From Planctomycetota bacterium (GTDB taxonomy: Bacteria; Planctomycetota; UBA1135), in assembly GCA_008501825.1 (NCBI GenBank), contig QQUA01000002.1, positions 62,001-126,000 on the forward strand: a stretch of 64,000 nt of DNA, given 5' to 3'. The notes below the pieces were generated by a model. It had not been told where the DNA came from. It saw nothing but the letters and a program-made list of their open reading frames with translations, and ran no database searches. The position numbers were made by a program, and so were the translations under genes. Shown here piece by piece: positions 54,525-63,642 of this stretch (the first letter of the stretch is position 1; each line of letters starts with the position of its first letter).

Positions 54525-56210
54525 ATGAACCAGCATTCCTTCCCCATCCTGCTTCTCGCCGGGGCCCTTTCGAGTTCGTCCCTTTGCGGGCAAACTCCAA
54601 CGGTCATGCCCGGCTGGCCCATCGAAGTATTCGGAAATTCGGTGGGCGGCGGAGCCTTGGTCAACGTAGACCTTGACCCGGAGTTGGAACTGATTCAGAT
54701 TTGCGGTTCGGCTTCCAGCTCCAGTCAAGTCCACGTTTTCAACCCGGACGGCACCTACGTCCCCGGCTGGCCGGTTACCGTCGGTTTGGGCACATTTGCT
54801 CCTCCAGCTTTCGGGGATATCGACGGCGATGGAGACGGCGAAATTGTGCTGACGGAGTTCTACTTCGGCCTCAGCGGCAGTCTTTGGGCTTTGCACCACG
54901 ATGGAAATCTCGTCTCCGGATTCCCTTTCAGTTATGGAGGTCCCTTAAAGGGTCCATCCCTTGGAGATTTGGACGGAGACGGTGATTTGGAAATCGTCGT
55001 TGGATTCAATTCAGGTGGTATCGGCAGCTTGTTCGCCATCCAAGGCGACGGCTCCGTGATGCCGGGATGGCCGCAAAATTTTTCCACCGTCCTGGGTTCT
55101 TCCGCCAGCATTGCCGATGTCGATTTAGACGGAGTAGTGGAGATTTTCGCTCCTTCTTATGAACTGCTTTATGGTTTCCGTCCCGACGGCAGTTCCTTAC
55201 CCGGCTTCCCCTTCGATCCGGGCAATCAATATTTCAATTACAACACCGCCAGCTTGGCCGACTTGGATCACGACGGCGATCGTGAAATCGTTTTTGCCAC
55301 CAGCGATCATTTCGTGGATCGTCCGGGAAAAGTGTGGGCTTTGCACCATGACGGCAGTTCCGTGGCAGGTTGGCCGAAATCCACCCAATATTCCGTTTTC
55401 GCACCTCCCTCGGTCGCAGACATCGACGGCGACGGCAACCCGGACATCGCGGTAGGCGATCAGTTGTTGTCCCCGACTCCGGTCAACTCCATTTACGCCT
55501 GGGACGCCGGTGGAAGCCCGCTTCCCGGATTTCCGGTGACTCCCGTGGATGCTTTGCTCTCGCAAATCATCATTGCCGATGTAAACGGAGATCAACAACT
55601 GGAACTTTTATACGAAAGCAATGTCAACGGAGACGATTATCATGCGGTCCGGCATGACGGAAGTCCGGTAGCCGGATGGCCTCTGCCGGTGGATGGATCC
55701 TCTTTCAACCAAGCTCTCAGTGCCGCCGATGTGGACGGAGACGGATTCCTGAATTTGGCTGGAACGGGAGACATCGTCAGCACTGGAAAAACCAAGATTT
55801 ACCTTTGGGCGACGACTTCGCCGTGGGTCGATACCTTGGCACCTGTGCCGACTCCGATGTATGTGCCCACCCGTTCCGGCCAAGCTTTAGATTCCAACCT
55901 GAAGCTTAGCCTGAGTGGAGGCTGCCCAGGCCCGACCACGGCCACCATCTCCGGGGCGAGCCCATTTGGAAAAGTCCATCTGCTATATTCCAGCGGAGTT
56001 GGCAACATTGTCATCCCTCCGCCTTTTCCTTGTTCGGGGTTGGAATTGGGTCTGTCCAATCTCGGCTTGAGCCGGGCGGCGACGCTAATCGCCGACAGCC
56101 AAGGATCGGCTTCGATGTTCGGGGTGACGCCTTCCGGAGCTTGCGGCAACGTTTGGCTGCAAGCGGTCGACGAGGACAGTTGTACTGCGAGTAACGTGGT
56201 CGGCCTTTAG
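54525..56210 (+). CDS. Secreted FG-GAP/VCBS propeller, type B C-terminal module
   Basis: 561 residues from the ATG at 54525; signal peptide FPILLLAGALSSSSLCGQ. The repeats are of the VCBS kind with words such as GDIDGDGDGEIVL, ALHHDGNLVSGFPF, SLGDLDGDGDLEIVVG and DGSSVAGWPKS, in which a calcium loop alternates with a P-G-W/F strand; about eight units. The last 105 residues (GCPGPTTATISGASPFGKVH to VWLQAVDEDSCTASNVVGL) are the type B module. The stop overlaps that of the convergent ASST-like gene by 4 bp. Confidence 0.85.
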   Translation: MNQHSFPILLLAGALSSSSLCGQTPTVMPGWPIEVFGNSVGGGALVNVDLDPELELIQICGSASSSSQVHVFNPDGTYVPGWPVTVGLGTFAPPAFGDIDGDGDGEIVLTEFYFGLSGSLWALHHDGNLVSGFPFSYGGPLKGPSLGDLDGDGDLEIVVGFNSGGIGSLFAIQGDGSVMPGWPQNFSTVLGSSASIADVDLDGVVEIFAPSYELLYGFRPDGSSLPGFPFDPGNQYFNYNTASLADLDHDGDREIVFATSDHFVDRPGKVWALHHDGSSVAGWPKSTQYSVFAPPSVADIDGDGNPDIAVGDQLLSPTPVNSIYAWDAGGSPLPGFPVTPVDALLSQIIIADVNGDQQLELLYESNVNGDDYHAVRHDGSPVAGWPLPVDGSSFNQALSAADVDGDGFLNLAGTGDIVSTGKTKIYLWATTSPWVDTLAPVPTPMYVPTRSGQALDSNLKLSLSGGCPGPTTATISGASPFGKVHLLYSSGVGNIVIPPPFPCSGLELGLSNLGLSRAATLIADSQGSASMFGVTPSGACGNVWLQAVDEDSCTASNVVGL

Positions 56211-57793
56211 TCCAACCCATCCACCGGCTGCTGGCCTTCAGGCTCGGCTTTGGAATCGGCTTTCAAAGCAGACAGGCCTGAGTAATCGACCGGATACCGC
56301 AAAGCTCTAAAGATCCCACCGGGCCCGCGACCTCCGGGACCGCCCATTCGCCCTCGCGGTGGTCCGCCCTTGCGGTTTGGCCTGGATCGTTCAGAACCGA
56401 AAGGACTGCGGTAATCCCAAACCACTTCCCCGCTGCCGCTGACTTCGAACAAGCGGCTGTCGGCTCCGGCGCAAACCAGCGTGTTGCCGTTGGGCAATCT
56501 CTGGGCTCCGGAAATAAAGTGGGAAAAGAAATCCTTTCTTGATTTGGCTTGCCAGCGCCAAGTGGCTTTCGCCGGTCCGAAGGCTTGGTTTTTCTCCCGC
56601 CGGTAACTGCCGTCCGCATTCAAGGGTGGGGTGATCTCCTCTACGGAAGACCAGTTGCGTCCGATATCCGGATCGCCGTTGTTAAAGCACAACAAGTTTC
56701 CCGCCCCCGGACTTCCCTCGGGAATCCATCGAACGTCATGCTGGCGGAATAGCTTTTGATCTTTCGTCCCCCCAGCGCCGTAAGCTTGTGGATTCCCCCA
56801 ACGGTAAAGCAAATCACCGCCTCGGCCGTAGCGCCCGCCTCGAGAGGAGGCCGCTTCTTCCGTGGTAGTGCTGTGATCAATGATCCATAGCTCATTGAAA
56901 TGTCGAACGCTAAGAGCGATTTGATCCAATTTCGGATTGTAGGCGATGGAATTGCTATGCATCCAATCTGCCGACATCTTGCCTCGCATGCCTCCAGGAG
57001 GGCCGGAGCGAGGAGAAGGCGCCGGCGGTTCTTCTTCCTCCTCTTCGTCACCGATGTATCCCAGCTCTGCCAGTTCGGAAACCTGACCGGGAGAAAAGCC
57101 AGGACCCTTACCCTGGCCCGAGCGGTCGCCATTCAAATTAATCTTCTCGGGATGAGCCGAGATCCGGCCGTAGTGTTTTTTGGCCGGATCAAAATCTTGA
57201 ATCAAATGATCCCACGCATGCCATTCCCAAACCACCTTGCCGCCTTTCGGCCGAATCGGTTGAATTTCGACCACGAAGTCGGTCCAGAGTTCGTCCCCTT
57301 GCAAGTAACGCGGATTCCTGCCGGCGGCCACGGCCTCCTCACGGCTCTTCTTTTCCCAGGCGATCAAGAGTACGTTGCCATTGGGAAGGACTTCAAAATC
57401 ATGGTGATGGAGATAGTCGTTGGTGGAAAAAGTGAAATCCCACAAAACCGTGCCGTCCCAAGCCAACTCCTGCAATCGGCCCCCTTCGCCGCCACCACGA
57501 AAAGTGGAATTCCGAGGACCTTTCACCGCCCGTATCAGATTTCCGTTCGGCAAAAGCTGGACGGCGTTGCCGGGAGTGGATGTCCCCGGCCATTGGTGAA
57601 CGACTTCGCCCTCCATATCGATCAGATAAGTGGTGGTCGACCGTAACGGAGCGAAAAGGGTATACCCGGGAAAGGCTCCGGCCGTCCGGCTCATCAGACC
57701 GGTGGTGGTTTCGGGCCGGGGACCTGGCTCCTGGGCTGCCATGGAATCGGACAGAATCAGGAGTAAAGGCAGAAGGCGGAGGACTTTCAGCAT
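56207..57793 (-). CDS. Exported arylsulfate sulfotransferase (ASST)-like protein
   Basis: 528 residues with a signal peptide (LRLLPLLLILSDSMAAQ). The words of ASST-type six-bladed propellers are present: YTLFAPLRSTTTYLIDMEGE, YLHHHDFEVLPNGNVLLIAW with the His cluster, MHSNSIAYNPKLDQIALSVR, NELWIIDHST, and RLPNGNTLVCAGADSRLFEV. ASST moves sulfate between phenols, and the link to nearby sulfatases is suggestive. A Gly/Arg/Pro-rich tail (RGRMGGPGGRGPGG) precedes a conserved-looking end. The catalytic His of E. coli ASST cannot be placed by eye, so activity is unproven. Its 3' end overlaps the convergent propeller gene. Confidence 0.8.
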   Translation of the reverse strand: MLKVLRLLPLLLILSDSMAAQEPGPRPETTTGLMSRTAGAFPGYTLFAPLRSTTTYLIDMEGEVVHQWPGTSTPGNAVQLLPNGNLIRAVKGPRNSTFRGGGEGGRLQELAWDGTVLWDFTFSTNDYLHHHDFEVLPNGNVLLIAWEKKSREEAVAAGRNPRYLQGDELWTDFVVEIQPIRPKGGKVVWEWHAWDHLIQDFDPAKKHYGRISAHPEKINLNGDRSGQGKGPGFSPGQVSELAELGYIGDEEEEEEPPAPSPRSGPPGGMRGKMSADWMHSNSIAYNPKLDQIALSVRHFNELWIIDHSTTTEEAASSRGGRYGRGGDLLYRWGNPQAYGAGGTKDQKLFRQHDVRWIPEGSPGAGNLLCFNNGDPDIGRNWSSVEEITPPLNADGSYRREKNQAFGPAKATWRWQAKSRKDFFSHFISGAQRLPNGNTLVCAGADSRLFEVSGSGEVVWDYRSPFGSERSRPNRKGGPPRGRMGGPGGRGPGGIFRALRYPVDYSGLSALKADSKAEPEGQQPVDGLD

Positions 57794-57910
57794 GAGGAAC
57801 TCAGCGTGGATTCGAACCGCTGATCATCATAGAACCCCACCCTCGGGCTCAAGTTCCGGGCATAGACAGACTTTGCCCGCGCCAGACCTCCGCTGCCCTA
57901 GGCAGGCGGA

Positions 57911-58318
57911 TTACGGCTCGACAATTTGAGGATCGGCTACCACTTCCACCGCCTGACCGAACAACTCCTGGTAGCTGGCAGCCAGCTTCTCCAAGTTGAA
58001 TGTTGCCCAGCCACGGCAAAGGTCGCCCTCCTCCTTCATGACGTCACAAGCCGTGGGCAGATCCAGGACCTGCTCCCGCGCGTGAATCCAACGCCGAATT
58101 CGGTCCAACAACTCCTCCCGTTCGATATCGGGGTCGTGGGCCATCCAGGCGAATCTTTCCTGCAGCAAAGGAGTGGGGAATCGATCAAATCCCCGGCAGA
58201 AAACCACCTCCCTTGCAGCTACATCACAAACGGTATCGCCCTCATCTTCGGCGAGTTTCAGGAGGCGCTCACGCATCCGGCGGACGCACTCCGAACGAGA
58301 GATGCGTTCCATATCCAT
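57911..58318 (-). CDS. Small protein with duplicated CDV-x7-CRG motif
   Basis: 135 residues, no signal peptide, not recognised. Two copies of the motif CDV-x7-CRG-F/W stand exactly 60 residues apart: C31-D-V to C41-R-G-F and C91-D-V to C101-R-G-W. Between them are charged helices (EREELLDRIRRWIHAREQVL). The four regularly placed cysteines could bind a metal or a cluster, or form disulfides. The start codon at 58318 is ATG, with an alternative ATG two codons on. It stands alone between the ASST-like gene and the unknown exported protein upstream. Confidence 0.6.
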   Translation of the reverse strand: MDMERISRSECVRRMRERLLKLAEDEGDTVCDVAAREVVFCRGFDRFPTPLLQERFAWMAHDPDIEREELLDRIRRWIHAREQVLDLPTACDVMKEEGDLCRGWATFNLEKLAASYQELFGQAVEVVADPQIVEP

Positions 58319-58431
58319 GCCTTAAGGCACCGGCCCTGCCGTGCAAGGGAAAGCCGGACATGATTTTTTGCAAATATTTGGCGATTTCTCGGAAGTCAGG
58401 GTTCTTATTTGATCCAGAGAAATTGGGCGCC

Positions 58432-60006
58432 TCAGGGATCCTTCGGGAATTTCAATCTCGGATCGGCCAAGTCCAATCGATACATGATTTGGTTGTAGTC
58501 GTAGCGTGGAGTGCCGATCTTGGTTTTGGAAAAGGTCTTGGTATAAGTCCCTTCGAAGTAAATTAAGCGGCCATCGTCTTGGTCGAAAAATTCATGGTGA
58601 CTCGGGTTATAAAAACTATAGCCTTCGTGGCTGGCCACCTTGATGCAATGCTGCCAGGGGCCGAGGAGGCTTTCCGCTTCGGCGAACCATATTTCCCCAA
58701 GGAATGAACTTTCCCCTCCCTTTTGTCCGAAAATCATGATCCAGGCGTTGCGGAATGCATTCCAATGAATGGTCCCGCGATGAGCTTCGACCGGTTTTCC
58801 ACTTTCCAGGTCCCGCAACCGAAACGGAGTGTCGTTCCGGTTCAACAAGCCAAAGGAGATCAGGGATTCAATTTCGCTCGGAGTTAAGGGTGGCGTTTCC
58901 GCCTTCCAAGCCCACTGAACCTGACCTTGAGAATCTAGCTCCAAAACGGTTTCCTTTCCCTGATATCGGTTACCCGGTTTCAGCGGAGTCCATCCTTGAT
59001 ATTGGCTTGGATTCTGAATCGCTTGAAGATCCGCTGGTACTCTGAGATCGGGAAACGGTTGAGGAAAATAAAGAAATTCGGTGCCGTCCTCCATGACCTT
59101 TAAAGGGGACCATCCTCTCGGGTGAAAAATTTGCTCCAGTTCAAAATCGCAAAATGGAAGGAATTCGTTTCGGGTATCGTCGTATACCACCAGGCCTTGT
59201 TGCAAGGGCTTGCCTAGCCCAGCCAAGCGCATGAAATGGCCGTACAGTTTCGGAAGCCCCTGTGGGTCCGGCAAGGTGAACAAACCGTCCAACCAAACCA
59301 CGCCCGGCCCCGGAACGGCTGCCATCGGCCGGCTGAAACCCGAGGAGTCTTCAAAATATTGGAATTCGATGCCTACATCTGGACTCAATCCGCCTCGTCC
59401 GGGGATTTCGGAAAAAGCCCCTGAGGCTTTGAAGTTGCCCAGTGGATAGGACATGCGGGCCGTGTCACCCCAAATCCACAAGATCTTATTGCGGTAGGGA
59501 AGAGCAAGGGCGCTGTCCTGACCTAAAACGCCGCCGTTTAAAAGAGGGCGGCTTATAGGCACCGAATCTCCGAGCAATGCACTATCCCGGTAGATTCCAG
59601 ACCCAGTAATTCGATACAAACGCTCCGCGACGTTCAGGCGCTCGATCTCCAGCCTTGCTTCTTGTCCCGGTTTGGGGAGCAGTCGAACTCCGCGAATGCC
59701 GAAACCGTCGGCAGGATATTCGTAACCGTGGCTTTGAACGAAGAAGAAAGTCTCCCGATTCATGAACTCGGGTTCGGAGAAGGCGATCACTCCAGCGCTA
59801 TCGGTATAGAAACGAAGTTCGTTTACGGTTCTCAGTTCTACCAGCGGTACTCCGCGGCCGGTATGGCTGTCCACTACGGTAATTCGATAATAATCACTCG
59901 CCCGAGTGAAACCTTCCTTTGCTTCCTGACCGGCGGCGAAAACCGGAAGCCAAGCCCATATACCAGCGACAATCGATAACCAAATTCCTCGGTTCTTCTT
60001 TTTCAT
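58432..60006 (-). CDS. Exported glycosidase-fold or DUF4185-like protein, unknown activity
   Basis: 524 residues from the ATG at 60006, where a signal peptide begins (GIWLSIVAGIWAWLPVFAAGQ). An N-terminal carboxypeptidase-regulatory-like segment (YRITVVDSHTGRGVPLVELR) is followed by a propeller-like body with GTEFLYFPQPFPDLRVP, KILWIWGDTARMSYPLGNF and SFYNPSHHEFFDQDDGRLIY. The WGDT loop and the ending YNPSHHEFFDQ recall DUF4185 and GH43-type five-bladed folds. Activity cannot be assigned. It lies 157 bp from the end of the FG-GAP gene upstream on the same strand. Confidence 0.65.
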   Translation of the reverse strand: MKKKNRGIWLSIVAGIWAWLPVFAAGQEAKEGFTRASDYYRITVVDSHTGRGVPLVELRTVNELRFYTDSAGVIAFSEPEFMNRETFFFVQSHGYEYPADGFGIRGVRLLPKPGQEARLEIERLNVAERLYRITGSGIYRDSALLGDSVPISRPLLNGGVLGQDSALALPYRNKILWIWGDTARMSYPLGNFKASGAFSEIPGRGGLSPDVGIEFQYFEDSSGFSRPMAAVPGPGVVWLDGLFTLPDPQGLPKLYGHFMRLAGLGKPLQQGLVVYDDTRNEFLPFCDFELEQIFHPRGWSPLKVMEDGTEFLYFPQPFPDLRVPADLQAIQNPSQYQGWTPLKPGNRYQGKETVLELDSQGQVQWAWKAETPPLTPSEIESLISFGLLNRNDTPFRLRDLESGKPVEAHRGTIHWNAFRNAWIMIFGQKGGESSFLGEIWFAEAESLLGPWQHCIKVASHEGYSFYNPSHHEFFDQDDGRLIYFEGTYTKTFSKTKIGTPRYDYNQIMYRLDLADPRLKFPKDP

Positions 60007-60162
60007 CTTTGGATCTTCGCCTCCCAATTCACCGATGTTCCAGACGGCATCACTTTACCAGGACAAGACCGCATCTTCCGGAGGAAACGGCGGTTGTCAT
60101 TTCCTCCGGTGTCCGCTTTCACCGGCCACCGACGGTTGCCCGTGACCCCTTAGGCTGAGTGC

Positions 60163-61965
60163 TTAAGGCAAAAAGGTTACCGGGAGCGCCACGGAGGCAT
60201 ATTCCCAGGTGCCCCATGCCAGGCGACTGATGGCGGCAAAGTAAATAGTCTGATTCAAAATCCCGGGAGGAACGGCTCCGGCGGGAATGGTCAGATCGAC
60301 CGCGCCGTTTCCGGCTGCATCCAGTAAACCACTGGGATTGGAAAAGCTACCTTCGTAATTTCCGAGATAGCTGTTTACCAGAAACAGATCGTAACTCAGG
60401 GGCACGTCCAAACCCTGGATTTGAATCGGCCCGGTGCCGGCCCCGGAATATAGAAGTTGATACCAATAAAAGGCAGCTTCGGTCGGAAAATCTAGGTCAA
60501 AGCGAATCGCGCCACCGGTACTGTTTTGAATGGAATTCCCGTTGGCGGTCATTTGCGGAACCAAGGCTCCGGAATAAAGCGTAGCCGTCCCTAACGGGAA
60601 AGCGCCTCGACCAAAGGAGGACACGAAGAAGTCCGGACTTCCGTCCAAATTCACGTCCCCAGCGGGAGCCGGCCAAATGCCGACGTACTCGTTTTGCTTC
60701 GTGCCCTTGATCTGAGCCAAGGTTTCGCCGGTGACGGGAGAATTCATATAGAGCAAGCCGAGGTTGGATACGCCGTCACGATCAAAGCCAGGGGCCCCGA
60801 TCATCGCCTCTTGGATTCCATCGCCATCTACGTCCATGGCACTGAGGAACATGCCCAAAAGGTCGAAATCTCCCGCTCCGATCCAGGAGATCAACTCCTC
60901 ACCGGTAGCCCCGGAATACACACCAGCAAATCCGCTGTCATAAAGCCCGGAAAGACCTCCGTGATAGGGAGCCCCGACCAGTAAATCAGGGAAAGTATCG
61001 CCGTTGGCGTCTCCAATCGAGCTGAGGGCCGAACCGAAGAAATCATTGTCATCATCCCCGTACAGGATCATGAACTCGATGCCGGTGGCCCCGGAATAGA
61101 TTCTCACTCGGCCAGGGTTGTACCAAAAAGAAACGGGCGGCTCCTCACCCGGCTCTCCTGCAGCGAAATCCGGGATTCCGTCTCCGGTGAGGTCTCCGGT
61201 CCCGACAACCTCATAACCAAGATAGCCGGCATCGAACGGCCCCTGGATTTCGTATACCAACCCGGTACTTTGGGGCAAATTACTGGAGTAGACGTAAATG
61301 ATCCCTGCTTCGTAGATAAATCCTGAGTTGGCCTGGGGCGCGCCGACAATAAACTCACTGTAACCGTTTCCATTGATATCGCCGATTTCCGACAGGCTGG
61401 AACCAAACCCACCAAATTGGGCGATTCCATCCCAACTCTGAATCAGGGCAAAAGGAGCTGCACCGGAAAATAGATATACCTTTCCCTGCTCAACGCTTCC
61501 TCCGATTTCGGTACCGTGTGCCCCGATGAGGATGTCTCGAGCTCCATCCCCATCTACGTCGGCAACCGTATCCATCGCGATTCCAAATTCACTGTCTTCG
61601 GTTTCCCCATACCAAACGTGCAAGATGTTGCCGTTGGCGCCGGAAATCAATTCCACCGCCCCCCCATTAGAGAACCCACCGGAGGAACTGGCGATCCTCG
61701 CCAAAAGTAAATCGCGAATGCCGTCGCCATTGACGTCGTCGAGCCCATGGAGTTTCGGAACCTCATCAAAGTCCTGCCAGGTCTGCAGAGGGTCCAACCG
61801 ACCGCCATGAGGTTGTTGCCCCTTGATGGAGGCGGTCACGGAAAGCAAGACAATGGCCGACAAAAGGAAGGGATGAACCATGAATCGGGGGAAATGGGTC
61901 ATTTGCATGAGCTTGGGGTGGGAAGCGAATCCGGGGTTTAATGAAGGAATGCCCTTGGAGTTCAT
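60163..61965 (-). CDS. Secreted FG-GAP seven-bladed propeller, type A C-terminal module
   Basis: 600 residues from the ATG at 61965. The signal peptide lies at 29-49 (VHPFLLSAIVLLSVTASIKG), so the ATG at 61881 is an attractive alternative; neither has a clear ribosome site. Seven units with the calcium loops DVNGDG, DVDGDG, DINGNG, DLTGDG, DANGDT, DVDGDG and DVNLDG. The C-terminal 135 residues (IQNSTGGAIRFDLDFPTEA to YASVALPVTFLP) are the type A module also found at 21.0 and 31.7 kb. It is divergent from the MFS gene 294 bp away. Confidence 0.87.
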   Translation of the reverse strand: MNSKGIPSLNPGFASHPKLMQMTHFPRFMVHPFLLSAIVLLSVTASIKGQQPHGGRLDPLQTWQDFDEVPKLHGLDDVNGDGIRDLLLARIASSSGGFSNGGAVELISGANGNILHVWYGETEDSEFGIAMDTVADVDGDGARDILIGAHGTEIGGSVEQGKVYLFSGAAPFALIQSWDGIAQFGGFGSSLSEIGDINGNGYSEFIVGAPQANSGFIYEAGIIYVYSSNLPQSTGLVYEIQGPFDAGYLGYEVVGTGDLTGDGIPDFAAGEPGEEPPVSFWYNPGRVRIYSGATGIEFMILYGDDDNDFFGSALSSIGDANGDTFPDLLVGAPYHGGLSGLYDSGFAGVYSGATGEELISWIGAGDFDLLGMFLSAMDVDGDGIQEAMIGAPGFDRDGVSNLGLLYMNSPVTGETLAQIKGTKQNEYVGIWPAPAGDVNLDGSPDFFVSSFGRGAFPLGTATLYSGALVPQMTANGNSIQNSTGGAIRFDLDFPTEAAFYWYQLLYSGAGTGPIQIQGLDVPLSYDLFLVNSYLGNYEGSFSNPSGLLDAAGNGAVDLTIPAGAVPPGILNQTIYFAAISRLAWGTWEYASVALPVTFLP

Positions 61966-62010
61966 CCTAACTCAGCCATTTTAGAAGGTCCGTTCTTGTG
62001 GAAATGCATC

Positions 62011-62030
62011 GTAGATCCGTTCGGATCTAC
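62011..62030. promoter_or_regulatory. 20-bp palindrome between FG-GAP and MFS genes
   Basis: GTAGATCCG (62011-62019) and CGGATCTAC (62022-62030) are perfect 9-base arms around TT. It is 46 bp from the start of the minus-strand FG-GAP gene and 229 bp from the MFS start. No regulator gene is adjacent, so it could be an operator for a distant factor or a hairpin in a leader. The rest of this gap shows nothing else. Confidence 0.55.
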
Positions 62031-62258
62031 TGGACCAGGAACAACTTATTTCATTGCAGTCGGAAGCCGCAGATTCCACCTGGGCGACAATTGGACTGCT
62101 TTCGGTCCACCGCTCCATGAGGTTGCCATGGACAAGAAATTCTCCAGGAACCGCTCGCCGAAATCCCTTCCTGCCGCTAGTTTGCTGGCTAAGAGACCTC
62201 ACGACAGGTCCGCCCTCCGCCGTTCTCTCCCCCCGGTCCCTTCCAAGGGACACCTGAC

Positions 62259-63539
62259 ATGACCTCCGCCACTTCCCGACAAAGACTCTTCCTGGCAAGT
62301 TGCATCGCTCTCATTGTTACCGCCATGAGCTTTGCGATTCGCGCGGACATCATGGGATCCCTGGAATCCGAGTTCAAATTAGATAAGGAGGAACTGGGCT
62401 GGATCTCGGGTACGGCCTTTTGGGGATTTACCGTATCGATGGTGGTCGGCGGCCCTTTATGCGACGTCCTGGGTATGGGCCGTTTGTTGAGTTTGGCCTT
62501 CCTCGGGCACCTGGGCGGCATTCTGCTCACCGTCATGGCCGGCGGCTTTAACGGCCTGTTCTTCGGCACCCTTCTCATCGGCCTGGCCAACGGAATGGTT
62601 GAAGCCGCTTGCAATCCATTGATTGCTACGGTTTATCCGGAAGAAAAAACTAAAAAGCTAAACCAGTTCCACGTCTGGTTTCCCGGTGGAATCGTAATCG
62701 GCGGCCTGTTGGCCTTTGCCTTGACCCAACTGGATTTGAACTGGCAATGGAAGATGGCCACCATGATTCCATTAACCCTCGTCTATGGATTGCTTTTCCT
62801 CGGCAAAGCCTTTCCGGCGACGGAACGAGTGGCGTCCGGCGTTTCCTTCGGCGAGATGTTCTCCGCCTGCATCCGCCCCCTATTTATCATCATGGTCCTT
62901 TGCATGTTTTTGACCGCCTCCACCGAACTGGGTACCAATCAGTGGTTGCCGAACATTTTGAACGTCACCGCCGGGATCTCCGGAATTTTGGTGTTGGTTT
63001 GGATTAACGGCTTAATGGCAGTCGGGCGTCAATTCGCCGGCCCCATCGTGCATCGCTTATCTCCATCCGGGATGCTCTTCGCCTCGGCTTTGGTCAGTTC
63101 GGCCGGCGTTTTCGCTCTCAGCAAAGCCACCGACGGCATCACCGCCTTCGGAGCCGCCACGATTTTCGCCATCGGCATTTGCTACTTCTGGCCGACCATG
63201 CTCGGCTTCGTTTCGGAACGAGTGCCCCGCTCCGGAGCCTTGGGGCTGGCCATCATGGGAGGAGCCGGCATGCTGTCGGTTTCCCTGGTCCTGCCCTTCA
63301 TGGGACGGATCTATGACGAGAACACCTCGGCCAGCCTGCCGGAGGGAGCGGACATGGCGGTGTTGAAGGAAGCGGCGGCAGGTACTCCCGAGGCGACCCA
63401 ACTGGCCGAAGCCCAAGCCGCCGGCGGGGTAGCCACGCTGGGCACCATGATTTGGCTACCTGTGATCCTAATCGTAGTCTTCGGAATGATTTACCTACGG
63501 GATCGGAAACAGGGCGGTTACCGGGCGGAGCAGATTTAG
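62259..63539 (+). CDS. MFS transporter (sugar-permease-like)
   Basis: 426 residues with about twelve membrane spans. After the first span comes the family loop GGPLCDVLGMGRLLSLAFLG, the MFS motif A equivalent (GxLaDrxGrR) with D and R in place; the second half has the corresponding AGPIVHRLSPSGMLFAS. Residue choices (ADIMGSLESEF, FHVWFPGGIVIGG with NQFHVWFP) recall FucP/NagP-like sugar symporters. A hydrophilic stretch near residues 360-390 (PEGADMAVLKEAAAGTPEAT) separates the last spans. Substrate unknown. Confidence 0.85.
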   Translation: MTSATSRQRLFLASCIALIVTAMSFAIRADIMGSLESEFKLDKEELGWISGTAFWGFTVSMVVGGPLCDVLGMGRLLSLAFLGHLGGILLTVMAGGFNGLFFGTLLIGLANGMVEAACNPLIATVYPEEKTKKLNQFHVWFPGGIVIGGLLAFALTQLDLNWQWKMATMIPLTLVYGLLFLGKAFPATERVASGVSFGEMFSACIRPLFIIMVLCMFLTASTELGTNQWLPNILNVTAGISGILVLVWINGLMAVGRQFAGPIVHRLSPSGMLFASALVSSAGVFALSKATDGITAFGAATIFAIGICYFWPTMLGFVSERVPRSGALGLAIMGGAGMLSVSLVLPFMGRIYDENTSASLPEGADMAVLKEAAAGTPEATQLAEAQAAGGVATLGTMIWLPVILIVVFGMIYLRDRKQGGYRAEQI

Positions 63540-63581
63540 ACCTCCCGTTCGCTCCGATTCCGGACCTCTTTGGTTTGGCCC

Positions 63582-63610
63582 TTGACCATTCGATTTGTAC
63601 GGCCTATTAT
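63582..63610 (+). promoter_or_regulatory. Promoter of the right-edge membrane protein gene
   Basis: TTGACC (63582-63587) and TATTAT (63605-63610) with exactly 17 bp between, each differing from the sigma-70 consensus at one base. It lies 32 bp upstream of the ATG at 63643, which has GAGG at ideal spacing. Confidence 0.7.
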
Positions 63611-63642
63611 TCTGTATCACAAACTTAACTGTGAGGCAAACC

